This document shows positions 1 through 7,695 of a stretch of DNA of 14,814 bases, one piece after another; the stretch's first letter is position 1; each line of letters starts with the position of its first letter. Where the stretch lies: positions 1-14,814 of the forward strand of contig JAVXAG010000039.1 in NCBI GenBank assembly GCA_036660615.1, written 5' to 3'. A program made the position numbers and the translations under genes. Below the pieces are notes generated by a model. It was given only the letters and a program-made list of their open reading frames with translations. It ran no database searches and was not told the origin of the DNA. This DNA comes from JAVXAG01 sp036660615. GTDB taxonomy: Bacteria; Bacillota; Clostridia; Peptostreptococcales; Anaerovoracaceae.

Positions 1-47
1 AAACATAAAAAACTTAGCCACCTTTCAAACTTTTCAGCGTCAATTTC

Positions 48-76
48 TTGTTCCAAAACCAATTTGGTGATATTAT
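48..76 (+). promoter_or_regulatory. Candidate promoter of the efflux operon
   Basis: A -35-like TTGTTC (48-53) and a -10-like TATTAT (71-76) are separated by 17 bases and lie about 50 bases upstream of the first gene's start. The match is moderate and the region is very AT-rich, so a chance match is possible. Nothing else recognisable lies in the first 124 bases; the window may begin inside an intergenic region. Confidence 0.35.
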
Positions 77-124
77 TATAAAGTACAACTAATATCAATA
101 TTATCAAGCGGGAAGGAGAACGTT

Positions 125-988
125 ATGGTGTTTTTGGAGACATTTAAAATGCCCGATAGATTTGCCACAATAAACGAAATGGATCAGAAGAGAACTTGCT
201 ATAACAACTACTATCCATTTGGAATGTTTGTTGACAAAGATTTGGAAGAAATAACTTTTGAGCCAGTGACCATATTTTACGGCGGCAATGGATCGGGGAA
301 GACCACAATACTAAACGTCATGGCGACGGCTATTGGTGCTAGCAGAAGTTCAATATTCAACAAAAGCTCCTTCTTTGACGAGTACATTTCTAAGTGCAGT
401 TTTGAAGTGTATAACAATGGTATGAGCGATGATGAAATAGCGAAGAAGATAATTACAAGCGACGATGTATTTGACTATCTGTTTGATATAAGAAATATAA
501 ACGAGAACATAGATACAACTAGAAACGATTTGCTGGGAGAATATACAGAGTTGAAATACGCCAAGTTTAAGTTTAGGTCACTTGATGATTATGAACAGTT
601 AAAGAAAATAAACAAGGCTAGGAAAAATTCGGGGTCAGAATTTGTAAGAAGTCAACTGATGAACAACGTACCATGCAAGTCAAATGGCGAAAGCGCATTT
701 TGGTATTTTACACAAGAAATAAAAGAAAATGGAATTTATCTTCTCGACGAGCCAGAGAACAGCCTTTCCGCAGATTTGCAGTTACAACTGTTGGACTTTA
801 TTCAGGATTCAGCTAGGTTTTTCAACTGTCAATTCATAATTTCTACCCATTCACCATTTTTACTTTCCATGGAACAAGCAAAGATATACGATTTGGACGA
901 AACCCCAGTGAGAGTCAAACTTTGGACAGAACTTGAAAACGTGAGAAAGTTTTACGATTTTTTTAGAGAACACAGCGATGAATTTTAG
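125..988 (+). CDS. AAA/ABC-type ATPase (COG3910-like predicted ATPase)
   Basis: This is a soluble 287-residue P-loop ATPase with the full ABC-type set of motifs: Walker A GGNGSGKT (53-60), an SNGES signature-like motif (186-190), Walker B with catalytic glutamate YLLDEPE (205-211), and a histidine switch in STHSPFLLS (240-248). The short insert between Walker A and the signature, and the lack of membrane segments, fit the stand-alone predicted ATPases grouped as COG3910, related to RecF/SMC/OLD-type heads. The start is supported by AAGGAGA six bases upstream. It lies 17 bases before the MATE gene, so it heads the efflux operon. Its role is unknown; it could sense or signal rather than energise transport, since the ABC exporters downstream carry their own ATPase domains. 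ATPase activity is well supported; any link to drug response is inference from position. Confidence 0.85.
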   Translation: MVFLETFKMPDRFATINEMDQKRTCYNNYYPFGMFVDKDLEEITFEPVTIFYGGNGSGKTTILNVMATAIGASRSSIFNKSSFFDEYISKCSFEVYNNGMSDDEIAKKIITSDDVFDYLFDIRNINENIDTTRNDLLGEYTELKYAKFKFRSLDDYEQLKKINKARKNSGSEFVRSQLMNNVPCKSNGESAFWYFTQEIKENGIYLLDEPENSLSADLQLQLLDFIQDSARFFNCQFIISTHSPFLLSMEQAKIYDLDETPVRVKLWTELENVRKFYDFFREHSDEF

Positions 989-1005
989 AATACTTGGAGG
1001 AATAA

Positions 1006-2403
1006 GTGTTAACAATCAAAGATTTTATAGGAACAAGAGAATTTTATAAACGAGTAATAATTTTGGCAGTGCCGATTATGATCCAAAACGGAATTACAAA
1101 CTTTGTCAATTTACTGGACAATATAATGGTTGGACAAGTGGGCATGGAGCAGGTTTCGGGAATCGGAATCGATAACCAGTTGATCTATATATTCAACCTT
1201 TGCATATTTGGAGCAATTTCAGGGCCAGGGCTTTTTGGAGCACAGTTTTTTGGAAAGAAAGATTACGAAGGCGTCAAAAGCACCTTTAGATTTAAAATAA
1301 TAATATGCGGAATCATTGGGGTTTTGGGCATAACCATTGCAGTATTTTTCTCAGATGGACTAATCGGACTGTATTTACACGAGTCAGACACCACAGGAGA
1401 TGTTGCACTGACATTGTTGTCTGCAAAAAACTATATGATGATTATGGCGATTGGATTCATACCTTTTTCAATAATGCAGGTGTATACCAGCACATTACGA
1501 GAAGGTGGAGAGACAATGCTGCCTATGAAAGCTAGCGCAATAGCCGTTTTGGTTAACGTTGTGCTTAACTATATACTCATATTTGGCAAATTTGGTGTAC
1601 CTGCACTTGGAGTTGTAGGAGCAGCAATTGCAACAGTTATAGCTAGGTGGATAGAGTGCGGAATAGTTGTACTGTGGACACATAAACACAAAGAAATAAA
1701 CCATTTTATTGTGGGAGTTTATTCGTCAATGCACATTCCAAGACCACTTGCTAAGAAAATTATGATTATCGGAGCACCACTTTTACTTAACGAAACCATT
1801 TGGTCAATGGGACTTGCCCTTGTCACACAAAGCTATTCAGTGAGAGGCCTTGCCGTTGTTGCGGCATTAAGTATTTGCTCTACTGTAATCAATTTGTGCA
1901 ATGTCTTATTCAAAGGAGTTGGATCTTCTGTGGCAATTATCGTTGGTCAGCTTCTGGGGGCAAATAGATTTGATGAAGCCAAGGCAACTGCGTGGAAAAT
2001 GATAGGTTTTTCCGTAATATGCGGAGTTATTGCTGCCACAATTATGGCAGTAATCGCACCATTTTTCCCAGAGATATACAATACAACAGAAACAGTAAAG
2101 TGGTATGCTACTTCATTTATTTTGATTTCTGCAGCTATTATGCCAGTTAGCGCCTTTGCATTTGCATCGTATTTTACTATTCGTTCAGGGGGAAAAACCC
2201 TTATTACCTTTATGTTTGACAGTGGATTTGTGTGGGTGCTTAGTTTGCCAACAGCGTTTATCTTGTCAAGATTTACCGGACTTCCAATAATACTAGTCTA
2301 TGGAATTTGTCAGTTGCTAGAGATAATTAAGTGCGTCATAGCATTTACGCTAATCAAAAAAGGCATTTGGGTGCATAATATAGCAAGAAACGAGGAGCTA
2401 TAG
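1006..2403 (+). CDS. MATE family efflux transporter
   Basis: This 465-residue polytopic membrane protein has the size and hydrophobic pattern of MATE cation antiporters, with about 12 membrane segments in two similar halves (roughly residues 15-230 and 240-455). The N-terminal stretch with VPIMIQNGI...NFVNLLDNIMVGQVG (about 25-47) is typical of the family, and the same kind of sequence recurs in the second half around IIGAPLLLNE. MATE proteins export cationic drugs or metabolites in exchange for Na+ or H+. The start is GTG at 1006, preceded by GGAGGA at 996-1001. It sits between the ATPase and the two ABC exporter genes with gaps of 17 and 3 bases, so it is almost certainly co-transcribed. 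Substrate is not predictable from sequence. Confidence 0.93.
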   Translation: MLTIKDFIGTREFYKRVIILAVPIMIQNGITNFVNLLDNIMVGQVGMEQVSGIGIDNQLIYIFNLCIFGAISGPGLFGAQFFGKKDYEGVKSTFRFKIIICGIIGVLGITIAVFFSDGLIGLYLHESDTTGDVALTLLSAKNYMMIMAIGFIPFSIMQVYTSTLREGGETMLPMKASAIAVLVNVVLNYILIFGKFGVPALGVVGAAIATVIARWIECGIVVLWTHKHKEINHFIVGVYSSMHIPRPLAKKIMIIGAPLLLNETIWSMGLALVTQSYSVRGLAVVAALSICSTVINLCNVLFKGVGSSVAIIVGQLLGANRFDEAKATAWKMIGFSVICGVIAATIMAVIAPFFPEIYNTTETVKWYATSFILISAAIMPVSAFAFASYFTIRSGGKTLITFMFDSGFVWVLSLPTAFILSRFTGLPIILVYGICQLLEIIKCVIAFTLIKKGIWVHNIARNEEL

Positions 2404-2406
2404 CCG

Positions 2407-4044
2407 ATGAAAACCATTAACATTAAGCCAATAAAACATCCGGAGAAAATGATAAACTATTGGAAAAACCAATGGATAGTTGTGTTGCTTATAGTAGTTA
2501 GTGGTATTGCATACAATGGAACTTTGGCGCTAGGGCCAGTCATTCAAGGAAAGATAATAGATTTGATTATTGGGAACCAAGGAAAAGAAATAATAATCCA
2601 ATGGATAGGGATTTTTCTTGGAGTGATTGGAATGATACAAATTATGAGATATCTAAAAAGATATTACGTAAGAGTTTTTGCTAATAGAACCAGTGCCACA
2701 ATGCGAACTATGGTTTACAATAATATCGTAAATAAAGACCTTTCAGAGCTAAAAGATCAATCTACAGGAGATTTGATGACAAAAGCCATATCCGATGTAA
2801 ATGCCTGCGCAGAAGGAATGAGAAAATTTACAACAGAGATATTTGATACAGGAGTTTTGATGGTTTCATACTTTGTAATTATGCTATTTTATGATGTAAA
2901 AGTCACCATAATTTCAACGATATTTATTCCAGTGGCAATGATTATAGCTGAGAGATTGAAGACCATAATATTTAAGTATTCAAAAGAATATCGGAACAAA
3001 TTAAGCCAAGTTTCAGAGATTACCCTTGAGAATGTGGAAAACGAATTGCTTTATCGTATAAATAGCGTAGAAGAAATAAAAATCGAGAAATACAAAGAAC
3101 ACCTAGACGACCTTGAGAAAAAAGCAGTGTTAGCCAATATGCTAGAGAACTCAATGCAGCCTATTTACAAGACAATTTCTTTGATCGGAATAGTGGCAAT
3201 CGTGTTTTACAGCGGGAATATGGTGCTAAATGGTCAGTGGACAGTAGGAGCTTTTTCTGCGTACATTGCAATATTTACGTCATTTGCAGTCAAAGTCAGC
3301 AAGGCGGCAAAGCTGTTTAACTCTGTGCAAAAGGCAGAAGTTTCATGGCTTCGAATCAAACCATATTTAAGCGAATACAGAGAAGAAAAAGACAGAAAGT
3401 TTGTAGCTGAGGGAACAACTGAATTAATTGTGAAAAATATGGCTTTTAGAAAAGTTTCTAATATTAGTTTTAGTGTAAAAACTGGACAGTTAGTAGGAAT
3501 AACAGGGCCAGTGGCAGGAGGAAAATCGACCATAGGCATTGCACTGCAAGGACTTTATCCATACGAAGGAAGTATAATGATAAACGGCAGAGAGCTATCA
3601 GATTACCAACTTTACGAAGTAAGCAAATTGGTTACCTACATGGGACATAGCAGCGAGCTGCTTTCAGACACCATATATAACAATATTACCTTGGGAGATC
3701 AGGGAGACATTAGTCAGGTTTTGAAAGATGTTTGCTTTGATGAAGATTTGACTGCAATGGAAAAGGGCGTGGACACCATGGTTGGAGCATCGGGAATTAG
3801 GCTTAGTGGTGGCCAGCAAGCAAGACTTTCTTTGGCAAGGGCACTTTATAACAAAAGCAAAATACTTGTTTTGGATGATCCTTTTGCCGCAGTGGATATA
3901 AAGACAGAAGAAAAAATAATTGAGAATTTAAAAAAGAACTATGGCGATTGTGCTATAGTTCTCATTTCACATAGGACAAGTTGCTTTTCCAATGCCGACA
4001 AGGTGTTGACAGTTGCAGATGGGAGGGCAAAAATAGATGAATAG
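2407..4044 (+). CDS. ABC exporter half-transporter, degenerate-site subunit
   Basis: This 545-residue protein has an N-terminal six-helix exporter domain (about 20-310) and a C-terminal ATPase domain (about 338-545). Walker A is GPVAGGKS (367-374), the signature is a canonical LSGGQ (466-470), and the switch histidine is H522. Two catalytic positions are altered: Walker B reads LVLDDP, so the usual glutamate is D491, and the Q-loop glutamine position reads H414. Such a subunit typically supplies the Walker A/B side of the non-hydrolytic site in a heterodimeric exporter of the TM287/288, BmrCD or LmrCD type. Its good LSGGQ would complete the active site of the next gene's product. GAGGAG nine bases upstream supports the start, and the end overlaps the partner gene by 8 bases. 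The substrate is unknown; multidrug or peptide export is likely. Confidence 0.92.
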   Translation: MKTINIKPIKHPEKMINYWKNQWIVVLLIVVSGIAYNGTLALGPVIQGKIIDLIIGNQGKEIIIQWIGIFLGVIGMIQIMRYLKRYYVRVFANRTSATMRTMVYNNIVNKDLSELKDQSTGDLMTKAISDVNACAEGMRKFTTEIFDTGVLMVSYFVIMLFYDVKVTIISTIFIPVAMIIAERLKTIIFKYSKEYRNKLSQVSEITLENVENELLYRINSVEEIKIEKYKEHLDDLEKKAVLANMLENSMQPIYKTISLIGIVAIVFYSGNMVLNGQWTVGAFSAYIAIFTSFAVKVSKAAKLFNSVQKAEVSWLRIKPYLSEYREEKDRKFVAEGTTELIVKNMAFRKVSNISFSVKTGQLVGITGPVAGGKSTIGIALQGLYPYEGSIMINGRELSDYQLYEVSKLVTYMGHSSELLSDTIYNNITLGDQGDISQVLKDVCFDEDLTAMEKGVDTMVGASGIRLSGGQQARLSLARALYNKSKILVLDDPFAAVDIKTEEKIIENLKKNYGDCAIVLISHRTSCFSNADKVLTVADGRAKIDE

Positions 4045-5707
4045 TACGAAAAAAATTACCATAGATACTTTAAAAAAACAACCACAGTACATTGTTGCAC
4101 TAATATTTTTGATTGCGGCAGTAGTCGTTCTCAGCTTGTTGCCACCTCAGGTTCTAAAAATAATTATTGACGATTATTTGCTAGGATCTTCAAAAGGGCT
4201 GATATTTATTGGGGCGATTTATTTGGCGACCTTTGTTTTTGTAGGTGTATTTGATTTCCTGAAAGGGTATTTGTTGACTGTAGTAGGTCAAAAGATTGTA
4301 AAAGAAGTACGCCTTGAAATGGCACAAAAACTTACCAAAATAAAAGGAACGTATTTCGTAGATAATAGCAGTGGTACAATATCATCAAAGTTTATAAACG
4401 ACGTTGATAATATAAATACTTTGTTTACAGATGGGTTAATAAGTATGGTTATCGATTGCTTCAAAATAGTTGGGATAGTAATTTCTATTTGGATATTTAG
4501 TGGCAAGTTAGCAGTATTTACCATTTGTTTAATCCCTGTTATTGGACTTTTGACTGCATTTTTTAGGAAAAGAATGTTAAAATCTCAGATGAACAATCTT
4601 AAAGAAATTGGGAAGGTGAATAACCACATTTCGGAAACCATAAATAATATGGTAATGATAAAAACCTTTCACAAAGAAAAATATATGGAGAATAGGTATA
4701 AAGATTACTTGGAAGACAATTACAATACTATGAACAAAGTGAATTTTTATGACTCGTGTTACTCGCCGATTATTCAAATGTTAACAGCCTTGGCAATTTC
4801 ATTTGTTTTCTATTTTTCTATGGGGGACAACAATGTTCTTGGGATATCCATCGGTATGATTGCAGCAGCAACCAATTTGATTACCAACCTGTTTTCGCCA
4901 ATTGATAGTCTGGGAACTGAACTGCAGAGTATTCAAAAAGGGCTTTCAGGCATCAAAAGTGTAGATATTTTCCTAAAGGAGGAAGAAGAGGAAGAAAAGA
5001 CTATTTGTTTAGATATGAAAGAGGTAAAAAGGGCGGGGATCAAACTTGCTTTTGTTAATATGTCTTTTGAATATACCAAGGGGAATAAAGTCCTAAAAAA
5101 CTTTGACATAGAAATCTTGCCTTATGAAAATGCAGCATTTGTAGGCAGAACTGGTGTTGGCAAAACCACATTATTCAAACTTATTTTGGGAATATTAAAA
5201 CCAACGGAAGGAAGAATACTGGTTAATGGCGTAGATGTATACAGAATATCCAACGGTCAAAAACGACAAATAATAGGGTATGTTGAGCAGAAATGTAGCT
5301 TTATCAACGGCACAATGTGGGAGCAAATAAGTTTGGGGGATAAATCCATAACTTGTGAAGCCATAGAGGCTGCAATAGATTTTGTTGGTTTAAAAGAATA
5401 TGTACTTTCTTTTGAAAATGGATTTGACACAAAAGTGGATGAAAGTATGTTTTCTGAAGGCCAGAAACAACTCCTTGCCATAGCTAGGGCGATTGTCACC
5501 GATCCACCGTTGCTTTTATTAGACGAAGTAACAGCGAATTTGGACAGCAAAACAGAGCAAAAGGTTGTGGAAGTTTTGAAAAAGGCCGGCAGTGGCAAAA
5601 CCATATTATCTATTGCCCATAGACAGTCAACAATCAAGAGCAGCGAAAAGGTAATCGAGATAAAAGATGGGGAAATTTGTAACGTTAGGACACAAAACCA
5701 AAGCTAA
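4037..5707 (+). CDS. ABC exporter half-transporter, catalytic-site subunit
   Basis: This 556-residue half-transporter has a six-helix membrane domain (about 17-305), an acidic linker with a run of glutamates (315-320), and an ATPase domain (about 335-550). Walker A is GRTGVGKT (370-377), the Q-loop has Q418, Walker B LLLLDE ends in catalytic E497, and the switch histidine is H528. The signature motif is non-standard, FSEGQ (472-476) instead of LSGGQ. This is the mirror image of the preceding subunit, so the pair would have one active and one degenerate ATP site, as known for heterodimeric type IV exporters. The start lies inside the upstream gene with GGGAGG ten bases before it, which implies translational coupling and 1:1 synthesis. 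The stop codon is also the first triplet of the downstream 12-bp inverted repeat. Cargo cannot be inferred. Confidence 0.93.
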   Translation: MNSTKKITIDTLKKQPQYIVALIFLIAAVVVLSLLPPQVLKIIIDDYLLGSSKGLIFIGAIYLATFVFVGVFDFLKGYLLTVVGQKIVKEVRLEMAQKLTKIKGTYFVDNSSGTISSKFINDVDNINTLFTDGLISMVIDCFKIVGIVISIWIFSGKLAVFTICLIPVIGLLTAFFRKRMLKSQMNNLKEIGKVNNHISETINNMVMIKTFHKEKYMENRYKDYLEDNYNTMNKVNFYDSCYSPIIQMLTALAISFVFYFSMGDNNVLGISIGMIAAATNLITNLFSPIDSLGTELQSIQKGLSGIKSVDIFLKEEEEEEKTICLDMKEVKRAGIKLAFVNMSFEYTKGNKVLKNFDIEILPYENAAFVGRTGVGKTTLFKLILGILKPTEGRILVNGVDVYRISNGQKRQIIGYVEQKCSFINGTMWEQISLGDKSITCEAIEAAIDFVGLKEYVLSFENGFDTKVDESMFSEGQKQLLAIARAIVTDPPLLLLDEVTANLDSKTEQKVVEVLKKAGSGKTILSIAHRQSTIKSSEKVIEIKDGEICNVRTQNQS

Positions 5708-5739
5708 CTTATAAAATTTAGATGTTTTTTTATAAGTTA
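5705..5739. repeat. 12-bp perfect inverted repeat after the ABC genes
   Basis: TAACTTATAAAA (5705-5716) is exactly reverse-complemented at 5728-5739 with an 11-base loop. It overlaps the stop codon of the preceding gene. The stem is almost all A/T and is not followed by a T-run on the + strand, so it is a weak intrinsic terminator at best. A direct copy of the same arm appears again at 5758-5768 inside the next promoter region, which favours a DNA-binding site role. Confidence 0.6.
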
Positions 5740-5753
5740 AGTATAAAATAACC

Positions 5754-5780
5754 TTGCAACTTATAAAATAGTGGTATAAA
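5754..5780 (+). promoter_or_regulatory. Candidate promoter/operator of the fic unit
   Basis: TTGCAA (5754-5759) and TATAAA (5775-5780) could be -35 and -10 boxes, although the 15-base spacer is short. The third copy of the AACTTATAAAA arm (5758-5768) lies inside this spacer, and a smaller inverted repeat AATAG/CTATT (5767-5771, 5781-5785) surrounds the -10. A protein bound here would block transcription. The layout is suggestive, but the box assignment is uncertain. Confidence 0.35.
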
Positions 5781-5801
5781 CTATTAAAAAGGAGGCAGGA
5801 T

Positions 5802-7004
5802 ATGAAGTATAAAAATATGAAAAAAGTTTACTATTCCAATAGACAGGAATACGAAAAAACTTATAATGATAGATTTAATAATGAAGAGACAATGCATTTT
5901 GATTTTGATATTTTCAGGCAACCTGCATTCTTAGTTTGGACAAAAGAGATCGGTTCATTAATATCTAAGATTTTGAAAAATGATAAATTGGTTTGGAAGG
6001 CAGTTGAGAATTTGCCAATTGAGGCAATAGGACAATTTCAGCAGAAATCTTTGATTGAAGAGATAAAGTTGACTAACGAAATAGAAGGGGTGGTAAGCAC
6101 CCGAAAAGAGATAATAGAAGCTTTTAATGCCGTAGCTAACAAAAAAAATAAGGAAACACGATTCTATGGTATCGTAAACAAGTATGTAATGTTAATGGAT
6201 CAAAATACTAGTATTACATCGTGTAAGGATATTAGAAACATTTATGATGAGCTCGTTCTTGACGAAGTGATTTTGGAAAACCCTGAAAATAAACCCGATG
6301 GTGTTTACTTCAGAAAGAATGAAGTTTTTGTTGAAAAGAACAGTAAAATTATACATTCTGGAGTTATGCCGGAGGCAACTATTATTGAATACTTGGATAA
6401 GGGAATAAAGCTTATTAATGATAATGAGATAGATAGTTTAGTATCAATGGCTGTTTTCCACTATCTGTTTGGATATGTACACCCATTTTATGATGGAAAT
6501 GGGCGCATGAGCCGATATATTAGCAGTGCGCTGTTGTCAAAGGATTTGTTCTTCTTGGTTGGTTTTAACTTATCATACGTAATAAAAAATCATATAGGGG
6601 AATATTACAAAGCTTTTGCCCTGACTAACGACGCAAAAAATTGTGGAGATTTGACTCCCTTTGTGACAACATTTTTGGAGTTTGTGGTTGAGGCAACTGA
6701 GGAGTTGCTTATGGATTTAAGCGAGAAAGACGAGAAGTATAAAAGATATGAAACGATTTTATCGGCAGACGAATCTTTGAAAAAGCTAAATAAGGAATTT
6801 ATACCGTTGTTATTGGCAAATTCTCTCTTTGGTATAAAAGGCATAAGCATAGAAGAAATAGCGACAGCCATAAATGTGAACAATATGACAGTGCGAAACT
6901 ATTTTAAGGCACTGGACAAGGCTATGATACTGGTGTCAAAAGAGGGACACAAAAACTTATACGATATTAATTTGAACTATTTGGAGGAATTATATAATGA
7001 ATGA
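5802..7004 (+). CDS. Fic domain AMP-transferase with N-terminal inhibitory motif
   Basis: This 400-residue Fic-family protein carries the complete active motif HPFYDGNGRMSR (227-238). The motif includes the catalytic histidine H227, the acidic metal ligand D231 and the phosphate-binding GNGR. Residues 91-96 read TNEIEG, matching the (S/T)xxxE(G/N) inhibitory helix of class II Fic proteins, where the glutamate blocks productive ATP binding. The C-terminal part (about 345-395) contains IEEIATAINVNNMTVRNYFKAL, a likely winged-helix or helix-turn-helix segment common in this class. Such enzymes usually transfer AMP to a Ser/Thr/Tyr hydroxyl of a target protein. AAAGGAGG at 5787-5794 supports the start. 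The 3' end overlaps a 75-residue gene by 8 bases. The target protein cannot be predicted. An intact inhibitory motif argues against constant toxicity. Confidence 0.93.
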   Translation: MKYKNMKKVYYSNRQEYEKTYNDRFNNEETMHFDFDIFRQPAFLVWTKEIGSLISKILKNDKLVWKAVENLPIEAIGQFQQKSLIEEIKLTNEIEGVVSTRKEIIEAFNAVANKKNKETRFYGIVNKYVMLMDQNTSITSCKDIRNIYDELVLDEVILENPENKPDGVYFRKNEVFVEKNSKIIHSGVMPEATIIEYLDKGIKLINDNEIDSLVSMAVFHYLFGYVHPFYDGNGRMSRYISSALLSKDLFFLVGFNLSYVIKNHIGEYYKAFALTNDAKNCGDLTPFVTTFLEFVVEATEELLMDLSEKDEKYKRYETILSADESLKKLNKEFIPLLLANSLFGIKGISIEEIATAINVNNMTVRNYFKALDKAMILVSKEGHKNLYDINLNYLEELYNE

Positions 7005-7224
7005 GAAACAATCATTTGCTGTCACTTTTTTTAGATTATACGACAGAAAAATTGCATCAGGGGAAATTACTTTTAGTAAGGTAGGAATTAAAAAAGATGA
7101 CTTTACAAAGCTTTGTACTGACGGAACATTTGTATTCGATGAAGAAACAATAAAGCGCATCTGTGTTACCATGAACCTGTCAGAAGAAGAAAAAAAAGAA
7201 CTTTTGGAATCAGCAAGGCAATAG
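6997..7224 (+). CDS. Small HTH-like protein overlapping fic
   Basis: This 75-residue protein is translated from an ATG inside the last codons of fic (8-base overlap), with GGAGG in the fic 3' end as its ribosome site. I do not recognise the family with certainty. The pattern, FFRLYDRK..SGEITFSKVGIKKDDFTKLC followed by DEETIKRICVTMNLSEEEKKELLESA, resembles small all-helical DNA-binding proteins. In that reading, residues 24-41 would be the turn region and 48-73 two further helices as in Xre/Cro-like folds. It has no signal peptide or membrane segment. Coupling to fic suggests a partner: an autoregulator of the unit, or an antitoxin-like modulator. The repeats upstream of fic would be its natural operator. 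These roles are inference. The gene itself is likely real from overlap, ribosome site and conserved-looking composition. Confidence 0.7.
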   Translation: MNEKQSFAVTFFRLYDRKIASGEITFSKVGIKKDDFTKLCTDGTFVFDEETIKRICVTMNLSEEEKKELLESARQ

Positions 7225-7260
7225 TTGAATGGTTCCTAATTATTTAAGTTAAATATCGTA

Positions 7261-7289
7261 TTGATAAGCATAATTTATGGGTATATAAT
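7261..7289 (+). promoter_or_regulatory. Strong sigma-A-type promoter of the CobW operon
   Basis: TTGATA (7261-7266) and TATAAT (7284-7289) are separated by exactly 17 bases, which is close to consensus. Transcription would begin near 7296, giving a leader of about 55 bases before the 111-residue gene. The -10 forms part of a 10-bp palindrome TATAATTATA (7284-7293), which could be coincidence in AT-rich DNA or a repressor contact. Confidence 0.75.
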
Positions 7290-7351
7290 TATAACGTTGG
7301 ACTAAAGGCAAGTGTAAAGTTTTTCCCAAGCTTGCATATTTGGAGGTAAAG

Positions 7352-7687
7352 ATGAAACAAATAAAGCTTGTCCCTGATGAGCCATTTTTTAATAACGTCG
7401 ATGTGGCAGTAATTGACTTTCCTGATGGATTGCAAGGGCGACATAGGCAGCGATGCAAAATAAAAATTGAGTATGCTACAAGTGACATAGAGGAGCTTGT
7501 CAATCAGGATATGAAATATGATGATATTTTAGATCATTACAAAAAATTGATTTATGATATAGTAAAATTGCACATTGCAGAGGATTGGCAATGTGTAGAT
7601 GGGTTTGACGAAATAATGAAAATTGTTAAAGATTATACTAAGGAAGATTACAATTCGTTAGTAAAAACTAAAACTAATAATATTTAG
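7352..7687 (+). CDS. Unknown 111-residue protein, first gene of CobW operon
   Basis: I do not recognise this protein. It is a soluble, mixed-charge 111-residue product. The N-terminal part looks beta-rich (VDVAVIDFPDGLQGRHRQRCKI, with a basic GRHRQR patch near residues 28-33); a helical C-terminal half follows, with DHYKKLIYDIVKLHIAEDW around 61-79. The ATG at 7352 is chosen because GGAGG (7342-7346) stands five bases before it; an upstream in-frame TTG at 7340 overlaps that site and is unlikely to be used. The gene lies between the strong promoter and the CobW-type gene, only a few bases before the latter, so co-expression is expected. A role in metal handling or as a substrate of the CobW protein is a guess from position. 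No metal-binding cluster is evident: it has a single His-x-Arg patch and two cysteines. Confidence 0.75.
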   Translation: MKQIKLVPDEPFFNNVDVAVIDFPDGLQGRHRQRCKIKIEYATSDIEELVNQDMKYDDILDHYKKLIYDIVKLHIAEDWQCVDGFDEIMKIVKDYTKEDYNSLVKTKTNNI

Positions 7688-7695
7688 AGAAAGAG

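Noticed and set aside
5257..5637. A 126-residue minus-strand frame
   Set aside because: It is antisense to the ATPase domain of the second ABC subunit, with no start signal and no family resemblance.
5705..5739. Intrinsic terminator after the ABC exporter genes
   Set aside because: The stem is A/T-only and no T-run follows on the plus strand. The third copy of the arm favours a DNA-binding repeat, so I list it as a repeat.
7284..7293. Palindrome TATAATTATA as a possible Zur or Fur box in front of the CobW operon
   Set aside because: It coincides with the -10 box and is only 10 bases of pure A/T. The flanks do not match a Zur- or Fur-type consensus that I could defend.
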